Below, piece by piece: positions 52,812 through 61,599 of a DNA stretch of 64,000 bases. The stretch is from Fundicoccus sp052116145 (GTDB lineage: Bacteria > Bacillota > Bacilli > Lactobacillales > Aerococcaceae), in assembly GCF_052116145.1 (NCBI RefSeq), contig NZ_JBQKLQ010000001.1:558001-622000 (forward strand), read 5' to 3'. The notes under the pieces were generated by a model. It saw only the letters and a list, made by a program, of their open reading frames with translations. It made no database searches and was not told the DNA's origin. How positions within the stretch are numbered: the stretch's first letter is position 1; each line of letters starts with the position of its first letter. A program made the position numbers and the translations under genes.

Positions 52812-55340
52812 TTACTTAACGCTGTCATCTGTGACAGTGACAGAACCTTCAATTGTTGATGTAGTTTCTAGTACTGCAATAGCTTCTATAGGAATAACTT
52901 CAGATACAGTATCACTCACTTCTGGAGTAGATTCTGCGCTATCTGATTCAAACGCTTCTTCTACCTGGTCTGATGATTTAGTATCGTTATTTTCCTCAAT
53001 TATGTCAGTAGATTCCTCTGTTTTCAGATCAGTTTCTAATATAAAGTCTGCTTGTTCCACAAAAGAGTCTAAAGTACTATCATCATCATTTAAATCTGAT
53101 ATTAATGAAACTTCTTCAGTATCTAAGTTTAAGGTTTGCATTGTATTGTTGGTTTCTTTCCATCTTGCATAAAAGGTGTATGATCCGGTGTAATCATAGT
53201 CATTTACTATGTTGCCATTTCCAAATTGAACACCATCACTATTATACCATCCATCGAAACGATGGCCTTCTCTTTCTGGAGTAGGGAATTCTAAAAAATC
53301 GCCATCTATATGGTCCGGAATAGTCAACAATTTTTCTTCCCCTAAGTCAAAAATAATATTCATGTACTTGCCCAAAGCGGGGTAAAGTGTGGTATTCGAT
53401 TCAACGGTAATTTGATTTGAAGCGTAGTCTTTATCCATAAAATCTGTTGCCCAGCCGTAAAATTTATATCCTTCTCTATAATAATCAGGCAAGTCAATAG
53501 TCTCCCCTCGCTCAGCTACATACACAACGGGTGCTTTGGGCACTTGATTATTAAATTCACTGTAACCATAATCGAGGAATAAGTAAACTTCATCTTTTCC
53601 AGCAGGTGGTAAAGGTTCTGCATCCTTAACCCAATTAGGATGTAGTCTTTGTTCTTGATATCCCACATTTTCTACAAGAGAATTATCAGTAATATGAGAA
53701 CTGACTCTATCAATTAGTGCATGCCAACCCCATAATTCAAAGCCTTCAACTTTTGGCATTAGAGGAAATTCACCTTGAAATGTTTGGCCCTCCAACAAAA
53801 TAATAGGTTCAGTAGCGAAAGAATTAATATATTCCATATAATCTTCACCGTAATATCCATTCCTTTGGTCTTCTGGGGTCATTAAAAGATAGCTGACTTT
53901 ATATTTATTTAACCATTGAGGGTATAAAGTTATATCTTCTGTAATTGGTGTATTACTATCATAATGCGTGCCTTTCTCACCATAATACTTCATGTCAATT
54001 TTATCTTTATCAGCCCAACCTACAAAAACGGCTCCCTGAGTTTCACTCATAGTTGGTAAAATTAATGTATCCCCTTTTTTTACTTTAATGGATTCAATCA
54101 TCTCTTCAGAAAATTGAAAAGAGGTATTAAAACTTACTGTTACATATTCAACAACAGCTTCTTTTGTTCCATTTTCAATTATCTGATTAACAGGATCCGA
54201 GGTAACTTCTTCCTTAACCAATTTACGAGAAATTTCTTTTCCATTGTGATAGGTTACTTCATAGACTTTAGTCTTGACTCCTTGTTTTCCTACTTGTACG
54301 ACAATGCTTTCACCAATTTCAAGGTCTGCATTCTCTCGTGTAATTGTTTCGAAGGACATACTTTCATTCAGTGTGACATTTTCATAAGTGACTTTAATTG
54401 TTTCTTGCTCTCCAGGGTCTACTTCCTTATCTGGGTCCTCAGGATTTACTTCACCCGGTGTTTCTGATTCATTTGACGTGTCTGACTCGTCTGGGGTGTC
54501 TGACTCATCTGGTGTTTCTGACTCGTCTGGGGTGTCTGATTCATCTGGGGTGTCTGATTCGTCTGGATTCTCCGATTCGTCTGGATTCTCCGATTCATCT
54601 GGTGTGTCTGAATCGTCTGGATTCTCTGATTCACCTGGTGTGTCTGACTCGTCTGGATTCTCTGATTCACCTGGTGTGTCTGACTCGTCTGGATTCTCTG
54701 ATTCTTCTGGGTTGTCTGATTCGTCTGGTGTGTCTGACTCGTCTGGATTTTCTGATTCAACAGGTTTTACTGGTGTTGCTGGTTTAACCGTCTCAACTGT
54801 TGCTACCGGTGTGGCTTGCTCAGATGATTGTACTTGGCCTTGTTTTACACTGAAATTTACCTCGATAACATTGATCAAGATATCGCCTGTCAATACAAAG
54901 TTCTTATTGTCAATCCCATTTGCATCCGCCAACTCTTGTACGTCTTTATTTACTGCCTCTGAGATTACACCTAATGTGTCTCCCCATTGGAATACATATG
55001 CTTCTAAGCCTAAATCTTGTTGACGTGCGATTTCTGCTTTTACTTGCTCCAATGTGTTTTGTTCCCAATTAGTAGTTACGCCATCTAATGCGTTTAATGT
55101 CTCTGCTTTAATTAACTCTAAACCAGCTAATTCTGCCTTACCTTCAAACTTTGTAGATGCATCCGATGTTAATACATACTTAACTGCTGACTCACTTGTT
55201 TCTGCTGATGCTTGTGCTGGTGTAGAAATTAGACCTACGCTGCCGATTAGAGATACCGATACCCAGATTCTTTTTACTTTACGCATTACCTTATGTACCT
55301 TAAGGTCTCTATGGTACTCTCGCCTTGTTATGTGTGTCAA
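52812..55340 (-). CDS. Large secreted surface protein: LysM, Pro-Asp-Glu-Ser repeats, G5, InlB-type repeats
   Basis: Exported protein of 842 residues. The long N-terminus (REYHRDLKVHKVMRKVKRIW ... hydrophobic ... PAQASA) is a signal peptide with a basic extension, cleaved near residue 46. A LysM-like domain follows (about 115-158: YVFQWGDTLGVISEAV ... NFVLTGDILI) that should hold peptidoglycan. Seventeen hexads of the type ENPDES/DTPDES fill 199-300. A G5 domain follows (about 315-395: ETITRENADLEIG ... VYEVTYHNGKEISRK). Then come InlB B-repeat units (FVGWADKDKIDMKYYG ... ITLYPQW, and three more to about 695). The tail is Ser/Asp-rich and ends TVTDDSVK without an LPXTG motif. Likely adhesin or wall-spanning protein; ligand unknown. 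Confidence 0.88.
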   Translation of the reverse strand: MTHITRREYHRDLKVHKVMRKVKRIWVSVSLIGSVGLISTPAQASAETSESAVKYVLTSDASTKFEGKAELAGLELIKAETLNALDGVTTNWEQNTLEQVKAEIARQQDLGLEAYVFQWGDTLGVISEAVNKDVQELADANGIDNKNFVLTGDILINVIEVNFSVKQGQVQSSEQATPVATVETVKPATPVKPVESENPDESDTPDESDNPEESENPDESDTPGESENPDESDTPGESENPDDSDTPDESENPDESENPDESDTPDESDTPDESETPDESDTPDESDTSNESETPGEVNPEDPDKEVDPGEQETIKVTYENVTLNESMSFETITRENADLEIGESIVVQVGKQGVKTKVYEVTYHNGKEISRKLVKEEVTSDPVNQIIENGTKEAVVEYVTVSFNTSFQFSEEMIESIKVKKGDTLILPTMSETQGAVFVGWADKDKIDMKYYGEKGTHYDSNTPITEDITLYPQWLNKYKVSYLLMTPEDQRNGYYGEDYMEYINSFATEPIILLEGQTFQGEFPLMPKVEGFELWGWHALIDRVSSHITDNSLVENVGYQEQRLHPNWVKDAEPLPPAGKDEVYLFLDYGYSEFNNQVPKAPVVYVAERGETIDLPDYYREGYKFYGWATDFMDKDYASNQITVESNTTLYPALGKYMNIIFDLGEEKLLTIPDHIDGDFLEFPTPEREGHRFDGWYNSDGVQFGNGNIVNDYDYTGSYTFYARWKETNNTMQTLNLDTEEVSLISDLNDDDSTLDSFVEQADFILETDLKTEESTDIIEENNDTKSSDQVEEAFESDSAESTPEVSDTVSEVIPIEAIAVLETTSTIEGSVTVTDDSVK
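54450..54755 (-). repeat. 18-base tandem repeat coding for six-residue PDES units
   Basis: About seventeen 18-base units in the surface-protein gene; on the plus strand a typical unit reads GACTCGTCTGGTGTGTCT, with variants (GATTC, GGATTC, CCTGG). They encode ENPDES, DTPDES and DTPGES hexads. The arrangement invites slippage or recombination, so repeat number probably varies between strains. Confidence 0.92.
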
Positions 55341-55649
55341 ACATGATTCCCCCTTTTAAATGTATATATATAAGATTGTAATTACCCGTCAAATATAGCA
55401 TAATCCTGTTTGTTTTTGTCAAACCGTTGCATAACTGCACAATAATCACAATGTATATTGTACATATACTCTATATGTACCTGTCAACCTCGTCCGCTTA
55501 CTGTCTTAGTGGGTCTGTGTGATAAATAATATCGTTATAAACTACCTGAAAACAGGTATGGAGCGCTGACGTCTTGTGAAAAAAGGTTCCACTCTCATTA
55601 AAATGCTTGTGAATTAGTCTGGTTAATGTAAAGCCTGTATAAGGTGGGT
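55341..55649. other. Intergenic region upstream of the surface-protein gene
   Basis: About 310 bases between divergent genes. GGGGG at 55349-55353 serves the surface-protein start. An out-of-frame ATG at 55344, four bases upstream of the TTG start, opens an 11-codon frame that ends in TAG. A minus-strand promoter is expected around 55380-55480 but I cannot pick one with confidence. Confidence 0.4.
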
Positions 55650-55946
55650 ATGATTAACGTTAATAACTCAGAAGAAATATCCCCTAAGGTCAGAAGGATT
55701 GTTCTTGCGGATAAAACAAGGTTTACTGAAACCCTCAGTTTTTTGGACAGATTTGAAAATCCCGAAATTGGTAAATGGTCTTATTTTGGTTGGCGCAACT
55801 CTGTATATGGTGATGACATTGTATCTAAAAGAAACCCTAAGTCTGTTGGTTTAAGTCAAATTGTCCATTTTGATGAGATGTCTTTTGGCTTAAGGATGCA
55901 ATACTTAAATATGAGCAACCCTCATTGTTGTTTCCACCATTACTAA
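55650..55946 (+). CDS. Hypothetical protein, possibly the intact part of a decayed gene
   Basis: Frame of 98 codons starting at ATG 55650 behind AAGGTGGG: MINVNNSEEISPKVRRIVLA ... FLDRFENPEIGKWSYFGWRN ... HFDEMSFGLRMQYLN. The pattern is protein-like, but I do not recognise it. After its stop another frame continues in a coding-like way (STITKDVDSMVKFSSLFYY, then GHEADTMGNLIIFRDTVT near 56000-56055), suggesting that a longer gene has been broken by frameshifts. Confidence 0.45.
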   Translation: MINVNNSEEISPKVRRIVLADKTRFTETLSFLDRFENPEIGKWSYFGWRNSVYGDDIVSKRNPKSVGLSQIVHFDEMSFGLRMQYLNMSNPHCCFHHY

Positions 55947-56397
55947 AGATGTTGACAGTATGGTAAAGTTTTCGTCACTCTTTTATTACTAAAAAGGGAC
56001 ACGAAGCCGACACTATGGGAAACTTAATAATATTCCGTGATACGGTAACTTGATAACGACTACAAAAATTTAAAGGTTATGTAGATACTAGTAACTCTGA
56101 CCTTTAATTCTTCTGCGTTTTCTTAGTACGATTTATAGCATCACTTTTAAGACATTATATTTATTTTTTATCAACAGCAAGTGTAACAAATTCAATAACA
56201 TCAATAGAAACTATAATAAATTCTAGAGGCAATATATGGGTATCAAATTTGTTGATCTTTCGCAGGAGAGTTGACTATGGTTTACAGGAAAATAGCTAGA
56301 TAGATTTCGAATTAGAATGATTAAAGCTAATCATATTATATGGCTCCAATTACTTCTTGATTAACTGTCTGTCGCTTGCCCAAGCATAACTAAATAA
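55947..56397. other. Stretch with no intact gene
   Basis: About 450 bases. The first hundred may be the frameshifted continuation of the ORF at 55650. The rest is AT-rich with many stops on both strands and no recognisable feature. Confidence 0.35.
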
Positions 56398-56443
56398 AAC
56401 GAGTATTTAACTAGCTGAATTTCAGCTGGATTAAATACTCGTT
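56398..56443 (-). terminator. Terminator after the uspA pseudogene
   Basis: AACGAGTATTTAA (56398-56410) pairs with TTAAATACTCGTT (56431-56443); inner CTAGCTGAA / TTCAGCTGG extends it to one long hairpin. On the minus strand CGTTTTATTTAG follows. Confidence 0.75.
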
Positions 56444-56453
56444 CTTTTATTCA

Positions 56454-56851
56454 TTATTGACGGACAACTAGAACGTCACATTTGGCGTGGCGTATCACAA
56501 AGTCTGTCGTTGATCCAATCAACATCTTTTCGATTCTTCCTTTTCCAGTGGCTCCCATTATGATTAAATCAAAGGACCATTTCTCGACTAAGTCTGAAGT
56601 AATTTGAGTACGAGCTTCTCCATAAATTAATGATTTAGTTACTCTGACACCCTGTTTCTCAGTAAATTCAGCTAAGGATTTTAAAAAGGACTCTTTTTCG
56701 TGTTTCGGAAGATCTTCTTACCTTTAATTAAATACCTGTACGAGATAAGTCTACTGTTCAACTCAGAAGCATAGCCAATTCCCCGTTTAAATGAACCAAT
56801 TGACTGTTGAGAGCCATCTACCGGTAACATATTTTTTTTTGTTATTGACAT
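56454..56851 (-). pseudogene. uspA paralogue, frameshifted
   Basis: Second copy of the universal stress protein gene, about 398 bases against 396 in the intact copy. Ends match well: the ATP-binding region (GATGKGRIEKMLIGSTTDFV) and the C-terminal HAKCDVLVVRQ can be read on the minus strand. The centre, around 56715-56760, contains stops and length changes, and extra T in the run near 56831-56840 shifts the start. The upstream region, including a cre-like site, is also homologous. Dead duplicate. Confidence 0.85.
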
Positions 56852-56873
56852 TTTGGACACCGCCTTTATTTCT

Positions 56874-56888
56874 TTGTAAGCGCGAACA
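56874..56888. promoter_or_regulatory. cre-like site upstream of the uspA pseudogene
   Basis: TTGTAAGCGCGAACA: the same place and sequence as the perfect cre of the intact uspA, with one departure from WTGNAANCGNWNNCW. Confidence 0.55.
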
Positions 56889-56960
56889 TTTAGTTAGTCT
56901 AAATATCAAACATCTGGACCATAAAGCAAAACATCTTGTCAAATTTCAATCAAAATAATC

Positions 56961-57001
56961 CCTGCAAACTATGTGTTAATCACTTTAGCTTGCAGGGATT
57001 A
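56961..57001 (-). terminator. Hairpin downstream of argD
   Basis: AATCCCTGCAA pairs perfectly with TTGCAGGGATT across a loop of about 20 bases. On the minus strand it follows argD by about 150 bases and is succeeded by ATTTTGATT. A possible terminator of the arg operon. Confidence 0.6.
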
Positions 57002-57153
57002 TAGAGTGTTTTAGCTAGATAGTTTGCGAATCTCAATAGTTGCGATACTATCATCCGTTACTGGCCCTTGCAGACAAGAGTTTTTATCCGACAATATTGA
57101 GACGGCGGCTCTATATTAAGTCTCTGAGTCATTGGCCTGCTTTCACAATATCA

Positions 57154-58374
57154 CTAAAATTGCCTAGCCTTTTCAGACAACTTTTCCAAAACAGATTTAA
57201 AAATGGTTAAGAAATAGTCCATTTCTCGTTTGGTCACGGTTAATGGTGGCAGGATTCGGAGAACATTATGTTTAGAACTTGTCACTAATAAGCCTTGTTC
57301 GTAAGCTAAGCGAATAACCTCAGTCACTGGCACATCTAATTCAATCCCGATTAATAAGCCTTTCCCTCTGATTTCTTTGATTACAGGAAAACTCTGCTGT
57401 AAACTAGTCAGTTTTTCAACTAAATAGCGACTTTGTTGTTGGACATTGGCTAACAAGTCACGTTCTTTAATCGCCTTGACAATGTACAGGCCAGCCGCTG
57501 TTGCGAGTGGATTGCCTCCAAAGGTTGATCCGTGGGCACTTAGTCCGAAATGTCTAGCCGTCGCTTCAGTCGCGAGTACTGCGCCAATTGGGACACCTCC
57601 GCCCAAGCCCTTGGCTAATGTGATTATATCTGGTTGCAAACTTGTTTGTTGAAAGGCAAACATTGAACCGGTTCTCCCCATTCCTGTTTGTATTTCATCG
57701 ATCAAAATCAAAACGTTGGCTTCCTTTTGAATTTGGTTGACCGTTTCAATGAACGCATCACTCATCAGATTAATCCCACCTTCTCCTTGAATCACTTCTA
57801 AGAGGATGGCACATGTATTGGAGGTAAGCGCATGTTTCAACGCTTGAGCGTCATTAAAAGGCACATAGTTGAACCCAGGTACTACCGGTCCAAAGCCATG
57901 ATGCATTTCTTTTTGACCAGTAGCTGTTAAGGACGCAATCGTTCGACCATGGAAGGATTGCTGCATCGTGATTATTTCAACAGCAGACTCGCCTTTGGCT
58001 TCCAAACCCCATTTACGGGCTAATTTAATTGCTCCCTCATTGGCTTCGGTTCCGGAATTGGCGAAGAAGACTTTTGCTAATCCTGAGACTTCAACGAGTG
58101 CTTCAGCAAGCTCGATTCCAGGAAGTGTCCAGTATAAATTTGATGTGTGAATGAGCTGCTTTGCTTGTTGAGTGATCGCCTCGACGAGTCCTTCATCTGC
58201 ATGTCCTAGAACATTTGTCGCAATGCCTGAAACAAAATCTAAGTAGTCTTTGCCGTCATCAGCTGTTACCCAAGCCTGTTTGCCGCTGACTAGCAATTTT
58301 TCATCACGTTTATAGGTATTCATCAAGACAGCTTCGCCACGTTTTACGATTGCTTCTTTACTAATGTTCTCCAT
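57154..58374 (-). CDS. argD: Acetylornithine aminotransferase
   Basis: PLP enzyme of 406 residues that makes N-acetylornithine from N-acetylglutamate semialdehyde and glutamate. Class III aminotransferase motifs: KVFFANSGTEANEGAIKLARKWG, SFHGRTIASLTATGQ, LIDEIQTGMGRTGSMFAFQ, the PLP Lys in TLAKGLGGGVPIGAV, and GSTFGGNPLATAAG. It is the last gene of the arg operon, 22 bases after argJ. ATG at 58374 follows AGGAGG at 8 bases; a GTG one codon earlier is also possible. argF, argG and argH are outside the window. Confidence 0.95.
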   Translation of the reverse strand: MENISKEAIVKRGEAVLMNTYKRDEKLLVSGKQAWVTADDGKDYLDFVSGIATNVLGHADEGLVEAITQQAKQLIHTSNLYWTLPGIELAEALVEVSGLAKVFFANSGTEANEGAIKLARKWGLEAKGESAVEIITMQQSFHGRTIASLTATGQKEMHHGFGPVVPGFNYVPFNDAQALKHALTSNTCAILLEVIQGEGGINLMSDAFIETVNQIQKEANVLILIDEIQTGMGRTGSMFAFQQTSLQPDIITLAKGLGGGVPIGAVLATEATARHFGLSAHGSTFGGNPLATAAGLYIVKAIKERDLLANVQQQSRYLVEKLTSLQQSFPVIKEIRGKGLLIGIELDVPVTEVIRLAYEQGLLVTSSKHNVLRILPPLTVTKREMDYFLTIFKSVLEKLSEKARQF

Positions 58375-58396
58375 CACAATTTCCTCCTATCTTGTT

Positions 58397-59605
58397 TTAA
58401 CTGCGATAATCGGCATTGATTTTAATATAATCCACTGTCATATCACACGTCCAAACTTCCGCTTGAAAATTTCCAATACCTAAATCAATCAGAATGCTCA
58501 GCTCTTTTTCTGACATGATCTCAGCTGCTGACTCTTCATCAAAAGTTAAGCCGATCCCCTGAGAACAAAGCGCAACTTGTCCCTTTTTAGAGGCAATCGC
58601 AATATCAATTTTAGTCGGATCCAGTTCATCTGGTTGACATTGACCTATTGCAGAAATGATTCTGCCCCAGTTAGCATCTTGACCAAAAATAGCAGTTTTT
58701 ACCAGGCTGGATGTCGCGACTTCTTTGGCAATTTTCACTGCGTCTGTTTGATTCTGTCCGCCTTTAACGAGTACTTCAACGTATTTCGTTGCGCCTTCGC
58801 CATCGGCAGCCATCATCTTCGCTAAGTCTTGGCACAACTGTTCCAAGCTTTGATAAAATGTGGCCAGTTTTTCTTCATTCCATTCAATTTTAAGTTCACC
58901 TGTTGAAGCTAAGAATACTGTGTCATTAGGACTAGTATCGCCATCGACTGTTAAGCGATTAAAGCTATTATCAACTACTTTTGACAACATTATGTTTAGT
59001 TCTGCTTGATCAAGCGCCACATCGGTCACTAAATAGGATAACATAGTCCCTAAATTAGGGTGAATCATGCCAGACCCCTTAGTAATGCCTGCGATTTTAA
59101 TCGACTGTTGATCGATTTTAAATTCATATGCTAATTGCTTAGGATGTGTATCGGTTGTCATCATCGCCTCGACGGCGGTGATTGAGTCTTGATCCGTTAG
59201 TTGACTGGTCAATTGTTGAACCTTCTCATCAAAATTGTTCAATGTCAGCGGGACGCCAATTACACCTGTTGAACAGATTAAGACTTCCGTTACCTTGATA
59301 TTTAAGTCATCTGCTAAGGTTTGGGCCATTTTTTGAACAGCCATGTCGCCTCGAACGCCATTACACGTATTGGCGTTTCCGCTATTAGTCAGAATTGCTT
59401 TAACAATCGAATGTTGTTCGAGTAAGTGGCGATCATACACAATATGATGGGATTGAATCGCATTTTTGGTATACACTCCAGCCACTGTGGCACCCTTGGG
59501 AAAGTAAATCAAGCCAAGATCTTTTTTATTCGCCTTTAAGCCTGCATGAATGCCCGATGCGAAAACTGAATTAATGGCACACAAGCCACCCGCTATTTTT
59601 TTCAT
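58397..59605 (-). CDS. argJ: Bifunctional glutamate N-acetyltransferase / ornithine acetyltransferase
   Basis: Cytoplasmic enzyme of 402 residues that recycles the acetyl group from acetylornithine to glutamate. The self-cleavage site is in GMIHPNLGTMLSYLVTD (Thr nucleophile after Gly); oxyanion residues lie in LICSTGVIGVPL. Other marks are GVYTKNAIQSHHI and NSFNRLTVDGDTSPNDT. The family ends with IKINADYRS, as here. It lies 35 bases after argC, with AGGAAA before its ATG. Presence of argJ indicates the cyclic arginine pathway. Confidence 0.96.
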   Translation of the reverse strand: MKKIAGGLCAINSVFASGIHAGLKANKKDLGLIYFPKGATVAGVYTKNAIQSHHIVYDRHLLEQHSIVKAILTNSGNANTCNGVRGDMAVQKMAQTLADDLNIKVTEVLICSTGVIGVPLTLNNFDEKVQQLTSQLTDQDSITAVEAMMTTDTHPKQLAYEFKIDQQSIKIAGITKGSGMIHPNLGTMLSYLVTDVALDQAELNIMLSKVVDNSFNRLTVDGDTSPNDTVFLASTGELKIEWNEEKLATFYQSLEQLCQDLAKMMAADGEGATKYVEVLVKGGQNQTDAVKIAKEVATSSLVKTAIFGQDANWGRIISAIGQCQPDELDPTKIDIAIASKKGQVALCSQGIGLTFDEESAAEIMSEKELSILIDLGIGNFQAEVWTCDMTVDYIKINADYRS

Positions 59606-59640
59606 TTAATTTCCTGCTTTCCATTCATATTTGGTTATCA

Positions 59641-60684
59641 TTAAGGAACTAGGGGCATTAAGTTCAAACCTTTTGTTTCAGTTAAACCAAACATTATGTT
59701 CATATTCTGAACGGCTTGGCCAGAGGCACCTTTGACCAAATTATCGAGAATGACTAGAATGATCAAACGATTCGTCCGTTCGTCTACCTGAATTTGTAAC
59801 TGGCAATTGTTGGTCCCACGGATCGATTTCAATTCAGGTAATTGACCGATTGGTAAGACTTGAATAAAAGCTTCCTCGCTATACTTTTCTTGGAACATTT
59901 GGTGAAGGGCCGCTTCGTTAACTTTTTCTGTCAAATTGACATAGATAGTGGTGAAAATGCCGCGTTCAATCGGCAATAAGTGAGGGGTAAATTGAATTTG
60001 AACCGGCTGTTTCGTTTGAGCTTGGAGTTCTTGTTCAATTTCTGGAATGTGACGATGTTTCAGCACATTATACGCTTTAAAATTACCTTGCAATTCAGCT
60101 AATAAAGTGGCAGTATTCGCACTTTTCCCTGCACCGCTTGCTCCTGATTTGGCATCAATGATGATCGACTGAGTATCAATGAGCGTCGAGTTGATAATCG
60201 GTAGCAAGCCTAACAAGGCACTTGTGACAAAACAACCTGGATTCGCAATGAGTCGGGCATCTTTTATCCGTTCGCGATTGATTTCAGGCAAACCATAGAC
60301 CGCAGTCTCTAGAAACTCTGGCGCCGTCTGTTTAACTTGGTAGTACTCTTCATAAACCGCTCTATCTTTGATTCTAAAATCCGGGCTCAAATCAATCAAT
60401 TTGACCGGATAATTTTGCGCTTCTTTAACCAGATTCATCGCATGTCCATGAGGTAAACAGACAAAGACGACGTCACTTTCACCTAAGACACTTTCTGATT
60501 GATAGTCGCTAAACGTTAGATCAATCAATCCACTTAAATGAGGGTAATACGTTGCCACTGACTGCCCAGCTAATCGGGTCGAAGTTAAATAATTGAATTC
60601 AATATCATCTCTAAGAATCAACAAGCGAATCAGTTCACTCCCCGTGTAACCAGTAGCTCCTATAATACTCACTTTAATCATCAT
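59641..60684 (-). CDS. argC: N-acetyl-gamma-glutamyl-phosphate reductase
   Basis: NADPH-dependent reductase (347 residues), third step of arginine synthesis. VSIIGATGYTGSELIRLL is the cofactor loop, the active-site Cys is in ANPGCFVTSALLGLLP, and HRHIPEIEQEL and TPHLLPIERGIFTTIYV complete the pattern. AAGGAGAA precedes two adjacent ATG codons, either usable. It follows argB after 33 bases. In most Firmicutes argC leads the operon; here argB does. Confidence 0.96.
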   Translation of the reverse strand: MMIKVSIIGATGYTGSELIRLLILRDDIEFNYLTSTRLAGQSVATYYPHLSGLIDLTFSDYQSESVLGESDVVFVCLPHGHAMNLVKEAQNYPVKLIDLSPDFRIKDRAVYEEYYQVKQTAPEFLETAVYGLPEINRERIKDARLIANPGCFVTSALLGLLPIINSTLIDTQSIIIDAKSGASGAGKSANTATLLAELQGNFKAYNVLKHRHIPEIEQELQAQTKQPVQIQFTPHLLPIERGIFTTIYVNLTEKVNEAALHQMFQEKYSEEAFIQVLPIGQLPELKSIRGTNNCQLQIQVDERTNRLIILVILDNLVKGASGQAVQNMNIMFGLTETKGLNLMPLVP

Positions 60685-60717
60685 CAGTTCTCCTTTTCTT
60701 TGCCTAAATAGAATGAA

Positions 60718-61569
60718 TCAATGCGTAATCATTGTCCCAATGCCTTGCTTAGTGAATAACTCAAGTATAAGCGAATGCTTAATTGTGCCATTAATAATGT
60801 GACAACGTTGGACGCCGCCTTCGAGGGCTACTAAGCAACACTCTAATTTTGGAATCATACCGCCGCTAATAATCCCCTCTTCGATGGCCGAGCGCATACC
60901 TTGAATATCTAATCGACTAATCAAGGTCGACGGATCGTTAAAGTCACGGTAGACTCCCGCCACATCAGTTAATAGAATTAGTTTTTCAGCCTCAAGCGCT
61001 TTAGCAATCTGACTCGCGGCTTCATCGGAGTTTATATTTAAACTGAGTCCGTCTGGCCCATAGGCAATTGGTGAAATTACAGGTAGAAAGCCGCCTTCGA
61101 TGACATGATTTAGATAGCTCGTATTAACCTTCGTTATTTCACCGACTAACCCCAGTTCATCTGATTTTAATTCCGCTTCAAGTATTTTATTATCTTTGCC
61201 GCTGACGCTGACCGTAGGAATACCGTTCGCATTGAAAAGTGTCGTTAAAGAGGGAGACACACTGCCCGTCAAAACCATTTCAATATTCTGCATGATTTCA
61301 GGCGTTGTAACACGCAACCCATCGATGAAGCGTGTTTCAATTCCCTTAACTTTCAGGAGTTGATTGATTTCAGGCCCGCCACCGTGCACGATCACCGGCT
61401 TCATTCCGACATACTTTAACCAGACAATATCACTAATCACTTGCTCACGAATCTCAGGTGATATCATCGCGTGGCCACCATATTTGATTACAACGACTTT
61501 ATTGTGAAAATTCTTAATGTACTCCAAACTTTCGATTAATATTTCTGCTTTTTCATTGTCATTTTTCAT
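60718..61569 (-). CDS. argB: Acetylglutamate kinase
   Basis: Amino-acid kinase of 283 residues phosphorylating N-acetylglutamate. Family motifs: VVIKYGGHAM near residue 25, KPVIVHGGGPEIN, the substrate loop FIDGLRVTTPEIM, and ISGGMIPKLECCLVALEGGVQRCHIING. The KGIETRFIDGLR region lacks the long N-terminal helix of arginine-inhibited hexameric kinases, so feedback inhibition is uncertain. First gene of the operon; its AGGGAG ribosome site follows two tandem T-boxes. Confidence 0.96.
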   Translation of the reverse strand: MKNDNEKAEILIESLEYIKNFHNKVVVIKYGGHAMISPEIREQVISDIVWLKYVGMKPVIVHGGGPEINQLLKVKGIETRFIDGLRVTTPEIMQNIEMVLTGSVSPSLTTLFNANGIPTVSVSGKDNKILEAELKSDELGLVGEITKVNTSYLNHVIEGGFLPVISPIAYGPDGLSLNINSDEAASQIAKALEAEKLILLTDVAGVYRDFNDPSTLISRLDIQGMRSAIEEGIISGGMIPKLECCLVALEGGVQRCHIINGTIKHSLILELFTKQGIGTMITH

Positions 61570-61599
61570 AATAACTCCCTACTTTCATTTAACTCAAAT

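Noticed and set aside
54450..54755. Could the regular repeats be a CRISPR array?
   Set aside because: The units are contiguous 18-base coding repeats without unique spacers and lie in frame within a large gene.
54388..55023. Long plus-strand open frames opposite the surface-protein repeats
   Set aside because: They are the reverse reading of the 18-base repeat; no ribosome site, and the products are low-complexity Ser/Asp or Leu/His strings.
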